From Promethearchaeota archaeon (GTDB taxonomy: Archaea > Asgardarchaeota > Lokiarchaeia > Sigyniarchaeales > SOKP01): a stretch of DNA of 32,646 nt. Made by a program: the position numbers and the translations under genes. The notes beneath the pieces are model-generated. The model was not told the origin of the DNA, searched no databases, and was given only the letters and a program-made list of their open reading frames with translations. The DNA is taken from the NCBI GenBank assembly GCA_019058015.1, contig JAHLWH010000234.1:1-32646 (forward strand), read 5' to 3'. Below, piece by piece: positions 25,002 through 32,646 of the stretch. How positions within the stretch are numbered: the first letter of the stretch is position 1; each line of letters opens with the position of its first letter.

Positions 25002-25031
25002 AAACAAATTAGAAAGAAACAAATTAGAAAG
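25002..25031. repeat. Perfect 15-base tandem duplication
   Basis: AAACAAATTAGAAAG occurs twice in direct succession (25002-25016, 25017-25031). It lies between the end of copA and the start of the FTR1 gene, about 155-180 bases upstream of the FTR1 start. It could be a slippage duplication or a paired regulator site. Confidence 0.7.
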
Positions 25032-25087
25032 AGATTTCACTCACAATTTTAATGAAGCTTAAAATTTAAAAAAAAAAAGAAATTTAA

Positions 25088-28000
25088 TTATTCTATAACT
25101 TCCATCTTAACTCCATGGTGTTCTGGGATAGGTTGCGCACCACAAGAGGCTCCCATCCAACACACCAATTGATCTCCCTCTTTATGCATGGGTTTCCCAC
25201 AGTGCATTGGGAGTTCCATTTCTTCTCCACATTCGGGACACTTCAATTTTCCCATAGTTATTTCACTATCTTTTTTTTTAATTTTTTCTTTTATAATTTT
25301 ACCTTCTTCCTTTTTTATATATTTTTCTGGGTTATTCTTAAATTCAATTTCACACGATTCATTGCAGAAATAATATTTTTTCCCTTTATATTCATATTTA
25401 ATTGACTCGCTTGGCTTTATTTTCATACCACAGACGGGATCAGTAACTAATTCTTTAGATTCAGGTTTTTTATACATTAATTTTGGATCCATATGCTTAT
25501 AATCCGCATATTTTTCAGGATTAGTTTTAAACTCTGTCTCACAAGATGAACTGCAGAAGAAAAATTTCTCACCCTTATATTCATACTCAATTGATTGACT
25601 TGGAATTACTTCCATTCCGCAAATTGGATCGATTGCTTTCTTTTCGATTAATAATTTTTCTTCTTGAATTTGTTGTTCAGTTCGCGGATCGAATCGTTTT
25701 AGGAATAATGCATTAGTGACGACCGAAACCGAGCTTGACGCCATAAATACAGCGGCCATATATGGTGGTAAGAAAAATCCCGTTAATGCATAAAGTACGC
25801 CCGCAGCCATAGGGATTCCTATGATATTATAAATAAATGCCCAAAATAAATTGGTTAGCATTTTTCTATATGTTTTTTTAGATAATCTAATTGCCGAGAC
25901 AACGTTTCTTAAATCTCCTCTCATTAAAACGATATCTGCAGTCTCAATAGCTACATCAGTTCCGCTTCCTATTGCAATTCCAACATCAGCTTGTGCTAAG
26001 GCAGGAGCATCATTTATACCATCTCCAACCATTGCAACAATGTTACTTTCATTCAATTCCTGTGTAGATTTTACGGTTTCTGCTTTATCATTAGGCAAAA
26101 CCTCTGCATATATATGGTTTTCATCAAAATCTAATTCCTTTCCTATACTTAAAGCTGTTTGCCTATTATCACCGGTAAGCATATATAGCTGAATCCCCAT
26201 GTCTCTTAATTCATTAAGGGCATATAATGCTTGATCTTTGATTTTATCTGAGATTCCAATGATACCTCTAATTTTACTATCGACACTTAACAATATGGTA
26301 GTTATTCCACTATTTTGTAACTCCTTAAATTTGTTTTCAAATAGACCTAAACCAATTTTATTATCAAGTATTAATTTTTCATTACCAATCAAAACTTTCA
26401 AGTTATCAATTGTTGTTTCAATACCTTTTCCAGGTACTGCATTAAATTCTTTTGGTTCATTTAAGTCAATCATTTTTTGATTTGCTTCTTCAATAATTGC
26501 TTTTGCAATTGTATGTTCTGAGCCCAATTCTGCGCTTCCTGCAAAGTGAAGTATTTCTTTTTCAGTAAATCCAACTTTTTTTAATTCCTTTTCCGCTACA
26601 ATTACAGAAACCTTAGGTTTTCCAATTGTTAATGTTCCCGTTTTATCAAATACGATATTATTAACATTATTTATTGCTTCTAATGAATCACCACCTTTTA
26701 CTAATATACCAACCTCTGCTCCTTTTCCAGTTCCAACCATCACTGCAGTCGGAATTGCCAAACCTAGCGCACATGGACAAGCGATAACAACAACAGAAGT
26801 GAAAACTAATAAAGACGTTTCAAGACCAAGCCCCCCAATAAAAAACCAGTAAAGAAAAGCACCAAGAGCAACCATAATTACTATTGGTACGAAATAATTG
26901 CTCACTTTATCAGCTAATTGCTGTTTTGCTGCTTTTTTACTCTGTGCCTCCTTCACAAAGTCGATAATCTGAAATAATAATGTATCTTTTCCAACCTTTT
27001 CCGTCGTCATTTTAATTAACCCAGTTTGATTAACTGTCGCTCCAATAACCTCATCTCCCACCGTCTTTTTAGCATAAACGCTTTCCCCAGTAATCATTGA
27101 CTCATCAATTTTTGTTTTTCCTTCGATGATTTTTCCATCTACCGGAATTTTCATTCCTGGTTTCACTATTAAAATATCTCCAACCTCAATTTCTTCAATT
27201 GGAATTTCTAATTCTTTACCATCCTTTAAGATTATTGCAGTTTTCGCTTGCAAACCAATTAATTTTTTTATAGCTTCAGATGCCTGACCCTTTGCTTTAT
27301 GTTCAAGATATTTACCCAATAACAGAAATGTCAAAATCATACTCATGGCTTCAAAGAATGTCTTACCTGGGATAAAAAATGTGGTCAATATTGAGTATAT
27401 ATAAGCCGTCCCTGTTCCCAATGAAACCAAAACATCCATATTAGTGGATTTATTTTTAAGAGATTTATAAGCCCCGATAAGAAAAAAAGATCCTCCTATA
27501 GCAAAATTTGCGCTTGCTAGGAAAAATAAAATTAGTTTAATTGTAAAAGATGACTCTACAAACCAACTAATTGGAGTTATAATTAACGAGAGAATAGCAG
27601 ATATAATAAATCTATTTAATCTTTTTTTTTGTTCCTTTTGCTGAACTTCAAATTCCTTGTCAATCACACCAGCAGATTTTTCTATTTTATAACCAAAATT
27701 CCTAATTGCAGATATTAATTTTGATTCATTTATTTCAAATTCATTAAATTCAAGGAAAACTTTTTTTGCTTGATAATTCCCACGAATCTCATAAATTCCT
27801 TTTATATTTTTTGCGTTTTCTATTAAATTATCAAAATTTTTCTCTGAAATATCATCGGTGATTACAACATCAATTCTCGAAAGATTCGCTCGATATCCTA
27901 AATTGATTATTGCTTGGCGAAATTTAAAGAAATCAACTTTGTTTGGACTATATTCTATATTTGCTTCCTCATTAGTAAAATTTACAACAGATTTTTCAAC

Positions 28001-28102
28001 ACCATTTAGAGATTTTAATTTATTTTCGATTTTAAGCGCGCAATTAGCGCATGTCATTCCCCCAAGTTTAATAATAATTTTTTCTTTCGATTCAGGTTCC
28101 AT
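25088..28102 (-). CDS. copA: Copper P-type ATPase CopA with C-terminal tandem YHS domains
   Basis: This 1004-residue P1B-type ATPase exports Cu(I). An N-terminal HMA domain has GMTCANC (Cys18/Cys21); a second HMA-like domain (about 77-145) has lost its CxxC. Core motifs: TGE (338-340), the membrane CPC (442-444), phosphorylated Asp486 in DKTGT, the SEH nucleotide-site motif (528-530), GDGINDAP, and Tyr758-Asn759 plus Met787 with following Ser residues as Cu(I)-transport ligands. After the last helix come two YHS domains (about 824-868 and 887-930), each with DPxCGM and FC-x3-C, and a Cys/His/Met-rich tail (about 953-1000) with CPECG, HCGKPMH and CWMGASC. These give extra soft-metal sites. It is divergent from a glutaredoxin-like gene. 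The C-terminal placement is less usual than N-terminal metal domains. Confidence 0.95.
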   Translation of the reverse strand: MEPESKEKIIIKLGGMTCANCALKIENKLKSLNGVEKSVVNFTNEEANIEYSPNKVDFFKFRQAIINLGYRANLSRIDVVITDDISEKNFDNLIENAKNIKGIYEIRGNYQAKKVFLEFNEFEINESKLISAIRNFGYKIEKSAGVIDKEFEVQQKEQKKRLNRFIISAILSLIITPISWFVESSFTIKLILFFLASANFAIGGSFFLIGAYKSLKNKSTNMDVLVSLGTGTAYIYSILTTFFIPGKTFFEAMSMILTFLLLGKYLEHKAKGQASEAIKKLIGLQAKTAIILKDGKELEIPIEEIEVGDILIVKPGMKIPVDGKIIEGKTKIDESMITGESVYAKKTVGDEVIGATVNQTGLIKMTTEKVGKDTLLFQIIDFVKEAQSKKAAKQQLADKVSNYFVPIVIMVALGAFLYWFFIGGLGLETSLLVFTSVVVIACPCALGLAIPTAVMVGTGKGAEVGILVKGGDSLEAINNVNNIVFDKTGTLTIGKPKVSVIVAEKELKKVGFTEKEILHFAGSAELGSEHTIAKAIIEEANQKMIDLNEPKEFNAVPGKGIETTIDNLKVLIGNEKLILDNKIGLGLFENKFKELQNSGITTILLSVDSKIRGIIGISDKIKDQALYALNELRDMGIQLYMLTGDNRQTALSIGKELDFDENHIYAEVLPNDKAETVKSTQELNESNIVAMVGDGINDAPALAQADVGIAIGSGTDVAIETADIVLMRGDLRNVVSAIRLSKKTYRKMLTNLFWAFIYNIIGIPMAAGVLYALTGFFLPPYMAAVFMASSSVSVVTNALFLKRFDPRTEQQIQEEKLLIEKKAIDPICGMEVIPSQSIEYEYKGEKFFFCSSSCETEFKTNPEKYADYKHMDPKLMYKKPESKELVTDPVCGMKIKPSESIKYEYKGKKYYFCNESCEIEFKNNPEKYIKKEEGKIIKEKIKKKDSEITMGKLKCPECGEEMELPMHCGKPMHKEGDQLVCWMGASCGAQPIPEHHGVKMEVIE

Positions 28103-28331
28103 AATAATGCTTCCAAAAATGCCTTAAAAGTTGTAAAATTGTTTTCAAATAAAGATTATATCTCTATCTTATATTAAAGATTGTTTAGTTAAATATAAAA
28201 AAATTTTCATTATAAATTATTAAATTTAAAAGAAAATTCTTAACAAATATAGATATTTCGTTAAATTTTTCTGCTAATAATTATAGATTCAAAATACTTT
28301 TATAAAATAATTATAAAAAGTACATAATACT

Positions 28332-28339
28332 TTTTTATA
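28332..28339 (+). promoter_or_regulatory. TATA-like box for the glutaredoxin-like gene
   Basis: TTTTTATA is centred about 26 bases before the ATG at 28362. Transcription would begin at or next to the start codon, so this message is probably leaderless; no Shine-Dalgarno site is seen. Confidence 0.4.
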
Positions 28340-28361
28340 GTTATTTGAATAATTTCTATCT

Positions 28362-28655
28362 ATGACAGAATCAAAAATTCCAATTATTATTACTAAAGAA
28401 GGATGCCACCGGTGTGAAGAATTAGAGGCTTGGCTAAAAATGAATAGTGTTAATTATATTCACCAAGACATTGAAGATAAAGAATTTATTCAACAATTAT
28501 TACATGATCCAAATTTTGTAGGCACTTTTTGTGATGCTGATGGCTGTATTGTAAATACTCCTGCTGTCATACACAAAGGTAAATATTGGTTTAAGGAACT
28601 ATGGGGCATTTCCGGATTACGAGAAAGAGAAGTTAAAAAACTCTTTCTAGATTAG
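28362..28655 (+). CDS. Glutaredoxin/thioredoxin-fold redox protein
   Basis: This is a 97-residue thioredoxin-fold protein. The first strand IPIIITKEG leads into Cys18-x2-Cys21 (GCHRC), then EELEAWLKMNSVNYIHQDIE as in glutaredoxins. A second cysteine pair, Cys61 and Cys66 in FCDADGCIVNTPAV, precedes the conserved cis-Pro. The second pair is unusual for glutaredoxins and could bind metal or form a second disulfide. It is transcribed away from copA, sharing a 259-base promoter region, so a role in copper or thiol stress is plausible but inferred. It converges on the interrupted iron-sulfur flavoprotein gene. Confidence 0.8.
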   Translation: MTESKIPIIITKEGCHRCEELEAWLKMNSVNYIHQDIEDKEFIQQLLHDPNFVGTFCDADGCIVNTPAVIHKGKYWFKELWGISGLREREVKKLFLD

Positions 28656-28678
28656 GATTTATCGGATTTTTATAATTT

Positions 28679-29284
28679 TTAATTTTTTTCTTTTAATTTT
28701 GCCATTTTATTAACTACTTTTTTGATAGCTCTTAGACCTTCCTTGTCTTTCTCAACACCTTTTTTTCCTAGATCTTCTGACCATAAACAAGCACCTAAAT
28801 TTGCTCCAAAAGCACCACCAGAAACCGTTATTATGCCATTTTGTATATAAAAGTCCAAAATTGTTCTAATGGCAGGTTCTTGACCTCCGTTCCTATCTCC
28901 CCCAACAGCTAACACTATTCCATTCTTATTCCAGAAAATTTAAGGTTTTTTGGCTACTAATGCTCTACAACGGTCCATAACTGCTTTTAATTGTGCGGAT
29001 AGATTCCCTTGAAATACTGGAGTTCCAAATAAAAAATATTTTGCGTTTTCTAACTTGGGATAAAGCTCCTGTAAATCGTCTTTTTGTACACAACCCTTTT
29101 TCTCCCTAATACAATAATCGCAATGGGTACAAAAGCCAATTTTCTTATCTCTGACAGTCCAAAATTCTGTTTCGAATCCAAATTTCTCAGTGGCATAATT
29201 TAAGGCATATTTTACGGAGAATTCTGTAGCTTGATTTCTTGGACTACCGCATATTCCTAATAACAAGTTTTTATTTTCAATCAT
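28679..29284 (-). pseudogene. Iron-sulfur flavoprotein (NADPH-dependent FMN reductase family) with in-frame TAA
   Basis: One frame of 202 codons encodes a complete flavodoxin-fold protein except for TAA at codon 115 (28940-28942). Before it: the phosphate-binding GICGSPR loop, a compact cluster motif C-x2-C-x2-C-x6-C in CTHCDYCIREKKGC, and FGTPVFQGNLSAQLKAVMDR. After it: IFWNKNGIVLAVGGDRNGGQ and ISF-like SGGAFGANLGAC. Family members typically read Pro-Glu-Ile-Phe at the break, so GAA to TAA is the simplest change. Iron-sulfur flavoproteins move electrons between ferredoxin and oxygen or quinones in anaerobes. This may be a young pseudogene or a sequence error. It is divergent from the HTH-10 regulator. 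Confidence 0.85.
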
Positions 29285-29379
29285 AATTTATAATTTGTAT
29301 TTTTTCTTTTATTTATTTTTACAACATTCTTTTTCGGTGGATTTTAGAAAAATTATTAATATCCAGGATTTAATATTAA

Positions 29380-30036
29380 ATGATGGATAAAAATAAACCG
29401 AGTTTAGCAAGGATTAGGATAAAATTTCCAGAACAATTATGGATCTCCGATATTTCTAAAAAATATCCCGATGTAAAAATTGATATATTAAATTTTCTAC
29501 CTTATGACTTTGAAAAATCCGTTGGAAACGCGATAATTGAAATTATTCACTATAAACTTGAACAAATTATAGAAGAAATAAAAAACCATCCATCAATTTT
29601 CGAATTTAGTATTTTAGAGAGAGAAGAAAATAGAGTTCAATTTAATGTCAAAACAAAAGATCCCTACCTACTGTACGGTGTAATTAAATGTGGGGTGCTT
29701 ATTAATTTTCCAGTTAGAGTACGAGAGGGATTTGGAGTCTGGAGGATAATATCGACAAGAAAACGAATAGACGATCTACTTACACTGTTTGAAGAGAAAG
29801 ATATTAATTTTTCATTACTGCGAATTGGAAATTCACCTTATAATCTTGATGATGATAAGAATAAATTAAGTTTCCGAGAATCAGAAATTCTCAATAAAGC
29901 AATTAATTTAGGATTTTTCGAAGTTCCGAGAAAAATATCCTTAGAAGAATTAGCAAAACAACTTGGAAAATCAAAATCCACACTTTCTGTTATGCTTAGA
30001 AAAATAATTAAAAAAAAGGTATTGTTTCAGGGTTAA
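29380..30036 (+). CDS. HTH-10 (bacterio-opsin activator type) regulator
   Basis: This archaeal transcription regulator has 218 residues. The N-terminal sensor region (about 1-155) is of the type found in HTH-10 proteins. The C-terminal helix-turn-helix runs FRESEILNKAINLGFFEVPR and then ISLEELAKQLGKSKSTLSVML (recognition helix about 195-210). In this family the DNA-binding part recruits or modulates basal transcription; the signal is unknown. It is divergent from the iron-sulfur flavoprotein gene (95-base gap) and overlaps the convergent ferredoxin-like gene by four bases at the stop codons, so it may regulate a redox function. Alternative start: ATG codons at 29380 and 29383 are adjacent. 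Confidence 0.85.
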   Translation: MMDKNKPSLARIRIKFPEQLWISDISKKYPDVKIDILNFLPYDFEKSVGNAIIEIIHYKLEQIIEEIKNHPSIFEFSILEREENRVQFNVKTKDPYLLYGVIKCGVLINFPVRVREGFGVWRIISTRKRIDDLLTLFEEKDINFSLLRIGNSPYNLDDDKNKLSFRESEILNKAINLGFFEVPRKISLEELAKQLGKSKSTLSVMLRKIIKKKVLFQG

Positions 30037-30815
30037 ATTTTCCCCTGTCTTAAGATATTTCCATCACGCCCTATTATTGTTTCCTCTAGGGTTATCTTCC
30101 TATCAATTTTTGCAAATATCGGATCTAAGAACAATTTGATTTTCTGGCAGCAAGGAACATCCATCAAGATAAAATTAATCTTTTCAATAGGATTTAAATT
30201 CAAAATCTGTTCCAATTTTTCTAATTCCGTTTCGCTAAAGCTTAACATTGGACATACTGTAACTATTGGCTTACCTTTTAAGAGTTTTCTATGAAAATCC
30301 CCGAACGCGAAGGGGGCGCAGTCAGAAACAAAGAGTAATTCTTTATTGTTGAAAAATGGAGCACTTGGATTTACTAATGTTAGTTTTGTTGGCCATTGTC
30401 TCAAGGCAGAAGGAATTTCATTGCTGATGTCGGATTCTTCCCACTCTTTATGATATACTATCGTATTCGCTGATGGACATGAACACTGGTGTGAATGTGA
30501 GGGATTATTCTGCGTTTCAGAACGGGAACCTGATAATTCTTCCTTGTTGAGATTTTGTAAATATTCTTCCGTCACTTCCTCGTCAAATTCTAACGATTCT
30601 CGCTCCTCTATAGTCAGCGCTCCTTCAGGACATTCACCAATACATGCACCAAGTCCATCACAATATACTTCACTTACTAGTTTTGCTTTCCCATCAATTA
30701 TTTTAAGCGCACCTTCAGCACAAGCTATGACACACTGTCCGCAACCAGTACATAAATCTTCATCAATCTTAATTATTTTTCTAGTTACTTTTTGTTTATT
30801 TTTTATTTCCGTCAT
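30033..30815 (-). CDS. Ferredoxin-domain iron-sulfur protein with Cys-rich C-terminus
   Basis: Residues 15-70 form a ferredoxin-like module. The first motif is complete (Cys22, Cys25, Cys28, Cys32), while the second reads Cys52-x5-Cys58-x3-Cys62, with Leu55 where the second Cys would be, so the second cluster may be [3Fe-4S] or absent. A charged linker leads to a long C-terminal domain with more cysteines: CSC (111-113), DCAPFAFGDFH (Cys166), VCP (Cys188) and PCC (222-223). I recognise the general family as 4Fe-4S proteins often found in anaerobes near nitrosative or oxidative stress genes, but its biochemical role is not established. It is divergent from the rubredoxin-reductase gene, which supports a shared redox context. 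Confidence 0.75.
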   Translation of the reverse strand: MTEIKNKQKVTRKIIKIDEDLCTGCGQCVIACAEGALKIIDGKAKLVSEVYCDGLGACIGECPEGALTIEERESLEFDEEVTEEYLQNLNKEELSGSRSETQNNPSHSHQCSCPSANTIVYHKEWEESDISNEIPSALRQWPTKLTLVNPSAPFFNNKELLFVSDCAPFAFGDFHRKLLKGKPIVTVCPMLSFSETELEKLEQILNLNPIEKINFILMDVPCCQKIKLFLDPIFAKIDRKITLEETIIGRDGNILRQGKI

Positions 30816-30962
30816 ACTAATAATTTATAGAAATATGAGTGTTTTATTTTTTATTGCGAACATGTTCATTCTCCTTTATTTTATTTAAATCAAAATATTA
30901 TAATTCAAAATCTTAATTTTATAATAATAACTCTAAAAAAGCAAAATATGAATATTTAAAAT

Positions 30963-32168
30963 ATGAAAGTAATTATTATCGGAAATGGAGTAGCAGGTAC
31001 TTTTTCTGCTCAAAATATTATAAACATTGATAAGAGTGTAGATATTAAAATAATAACTGAAGAGAAATATCCGTATTATTCCAGACCCAAATTACCTGAA
31101 TTTATCTCTGAACAAGTATCAATCAACGATATTATGGTTTTTAAAGAAGATTGGTATAGGAAGAAAAATATAAAATTAATTTTAGCAAGGAAAGTTTTAG
31201 GAATTCATCCAAGACAAAAGCACCTCCTTCTTGAAGATCAAAAAGAATTCATTCAATATGATAAGTTAATTATTGCAACTGGAAGCAAACCTAATATTCC
31301 TCCAATTAAAAACGCAGTTGAACTATTGAAAAAAGGAGTTTTTACTTTACGCAATATTGATGATGCCATAGAAATACAGAATTATATTAAAGTAAATAAT
31401 GCTAAGAAAGCGATCATAATTGGGGGGGGTTTATTGGGTTTAGAATTGGCAAAACAAATCAAAAATTGCAATCTTGACACAACGATAGTTGAATTTTTTC
31501 CAAGGCTTTTACCTCGGCAATTAGACGATGAATGCGCAGAGATGTTAAAAGCTGAAATTGAAAAAATGGGAATAAAAGTTATATTAAATGCTGCAACTGA
31601 GGAAATTTTAGGAGTTGATTCCGTTGAAGGAATAAAGATAAAGGACGGACCTGAAATTAAAGCCGATACTGTATTAATTCAAGCAGGAATAAGACCAAGA
31701 ACCGAGCTAGCAGAAAAAGCAAAAATTCAACAGAATCGAGGTATTATTGTCAATCAATTTTTACAAACAAGCGATAAAGACATTTTTGCTGTTGGTGATG
31801 TGATAGAATACAAATCTCAAACATGGGGGATAATTCCTGCCTGTATTGAGCAATCAAGAATTGTTGCAGCATCAGTTTTAAATAAAAAAGAGATTCAATA
31901 TAAAGGAACTACTCCAAAAACCACTCTAAAAATTGTTGGAATTGATTTAACATCTATAGGAATATTTGATCCTTCACAAGAAGAGGATATTGGATGGGAG
32001 ATTCTAAAAAAAGTTGATAAAGATAATTGCTGCTATCAAAAATTCGTTTTAAAGGATAATAAATTAAAAGGAGCAATTCTTTTTGGAGAAACAAAATCAA
32101 TTCCATTTGTAAATAAGAATATAAATTTAAATGTTAATAAAGAAGAGATTAATAAATTATTAGAATAA
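30963..32168 (+). CDS. FAD-dependent NADH:rubredoxin oxidoreductase-like protein
   Basis: This 401-residue pyridine nucleotide-disulfide-type flavoprotein has the FAD-binding IIIGNGVAGTFSA (4-16), a YSRPKLPEF segment, ATGSKPNIP, the NAD-binding IIIGGGLLGLELA (about 149-161) and FAVGDV near 275 for FAD. No redox-active CxxxxC pair is present, so it belongs with the rubredoxin/ferredoxin/nitrite reductase-type single-electron reductases. Its C-terminal domain is of NirB/NROR-like length. A rubredoxin gene follows 131 bases downstream on the same strand, so reduction of rubredoxin with NADH is the natural reading. Such pairs feed superoxide reductase, rubrerythrin or flavodiiron proteins in anaerobes; none is in the window. 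The ATG is at the expected position ahead of the first strand. Confidence 0.88.
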   Translation: MKVIIIGNGVAGTFSAQNIINIDKSVDIKIITEEKYPYYSRPKLPEFISEQVSINDIMVFKEDWYRKKNIKLILARKVLGIHPRQKHLLLEDQKEFIQYDKLIIATGSKPNIPPIKNAVELLKKGVFTLRNIDDAIEIQNYIKVNNAKKAIIIGGGLLGLELAKQIKNCNLDTTIVEFFPRLLPRQLDDECAEMLKAEIEKMGIKVILNAATEEILGVDSVEGIKIKDGPEIKADTVLIQAGIRPRTELAEKAKIQQNRGIIVNQFLQTSDKDIFAVGDVIEYKSQTWGIIPACIEQSRIVAASVLNKKEIQYKGTTPKTTLKIVGIDLTSIGIFDPSQEEDIGWEILKKVDKDNCCYQKFVLKDNKLKGAILFGETKSIPFVNKNINLNVNKEEINKLLE

Positions 32169-32299
32169 AAACCAAAGTCCCTGTAAAAATAAAACAATAA
32201 ATATCTATTATTTTATTAATTTATAGTCTTAATATTTTTAATATTTAGAAATTTAAATTTCATAATAATATAATAGAAAATATACGAGGGGAAATAACT

Positions 32300-32434
32300 C
32301 TGGCAAAGTATGAATGTACGGCTTGTGGCTATATTTATGACGAAGAAGCAGAAGGGACAAAGTGGGAAGACCTCCCTGATGATTGGACATGCCCAGTATG
32401 CGGAGTAGGAAAAGATATGTTTGAAAAACTTTAA
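32300..32434 (+). CDS. Rubredoxin with non-canonical start
   Basis: This short gene encodes [15 protein letters not shown], then [18 protein letters not shown], a perfect rubredoxin of about 45 residues. The four iron ligands form two CxxCG loops, CTACG and CPVCG. It carries one electron per iron atom. There is no ATG, GTG or TTG anywhere in the frame upstream of the first conserved residue. CTG at 32300 is preceded by GAGGGG (32286-32291) with eight-base spacing and yields the typical MAKYEC start; ATA at 32294 is the alternative, only two bases from that site. It is downstream of the flavoprotein that probably reduces it. Confidence 0.9.
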   Translation: MAKYECTACGYIYDEEAEGTKWEDLPDDWTCPVCGVGKDMFEKL

Positions 32435-32646
32435 GATTAAAATTATTCCAAATTTTTTTTATTTTCTAAATTTTTTATTATTTTTCCTTTTGGTAATCTC
32501 AGGTATTAATTGTATTATTTATATTTAAAAAAAATTAAATTTATAATAAGTTTCTGAGTCTAATTAAATATTATTCAAAGAAATTCAAAAAATCAATTAA
32601 ATAAGAAAAAAAGTTGATAAAAAAATGATTCAAACTGAATTAATGA
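32435..32646. other. AT-rich end of window, no complete gene
   Basis: I see only A/T-rich sequence with a T-rich stretch after the rubredoxin stop that may terminate it. An ATG at 32625 begins an open frame that runs off the end of the window after seven codons; too short to assign. Confidence 0.3.

Noticed and set aside
28940..28942. Selenocysteine or pyrrolysine readthrough in the flavoprotein
   Set aside because: The codon is TAA, not TGA or TAG, and no insertion element is visible.

Overview
The window is very AT-rich, gene-dense DNA that reads most naturally as an Asgard archaeon, probably Lokiarchaeia-like. Direct clues are a gelsolin-domain protein (12417-13010), the N-terminal piece of a Ras-like small GTPase (7659-7823), a longin-like plus zinc-motif protein beside it, a PAC2-family proteasome-assembly-type protein, an HTH-10 regulator, archaeal TATA-like boxes (TTTATATAC), and Shine-Dalgarno sites of the GAGG/AGGTGA type. 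The lineage call is inference; no phylogeny could be run. No CRISPR array, insertion sequence, rRNA or phage gene was seen.

Layout. 1-1928: end of a bacterial-type shikimate kinase, a type I 3-dehydroquinate dehydratase, and a zinc-type adenylate kinase. 2069-5819: a SagB-like nitroreductase, then a response regulator and a four-PAS/one-GAF histidine kinase whose frame breaks in a run of ten A. 6060-9257: the PAC2 protein, the longin-like protein, a small-GTPase relic, a four-helix membrane protein and a short-chain dehydrogenase. 9508-13010: minimal SUF pair (sufC, sufB/D), a winged-helix protein, a VOC protein and the gelsolin protein. 13225-18919, all on the minus strand: a sulfur/cysteine block in transcription order cysteine synthase, tRNA-Cys, CysS, ThiW-like ECF S component, degenerate P-loop protein, IscS, IscU. 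19094-23576: a 12-helix protein built of six 2TM modules, an ACR3 arsenite-efflux gene with two in-frame stops beside an intact arsR, a CPBP protease and a truncated peptide-ABC permease. 24001-28655: FTR1 iron permease, a long CopA copper ATPase with C-terminal YHS domains, and a glutaredoxin-like protein. 28679-32434: an iron-sulfur flavoprotein gene interrupted by TAA, an HTH-10 regulator, a ferredoxin-like protein, an NADH:rubredoxin oxidoreductase-like flavoprotein and a rubredoxin that has no ATG, GTG or TTG start.

Three themes stand out. First, iron-sulfur assembly (SUF and ISC), cysteine supply and cysteinyl-tRNA formation lie together. Second, metal and oxidative-stress handling fills the right half (arsenic, iron, copper, rubredoxin). 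Third, there is unusual gene decay or unusual decoding: two otherwise full-length genes carry in-frame stops, one kinase is split at a homopolymer, and at least two intact-looking genes lack any canonical start codon. No wholly new system is proven. The best leads are the non-canonical starts, the single-gelsolin protein with a repeated C-terminal motif, the tRNA-Cys/cysteine cluster and the six-fold 2TM protein.
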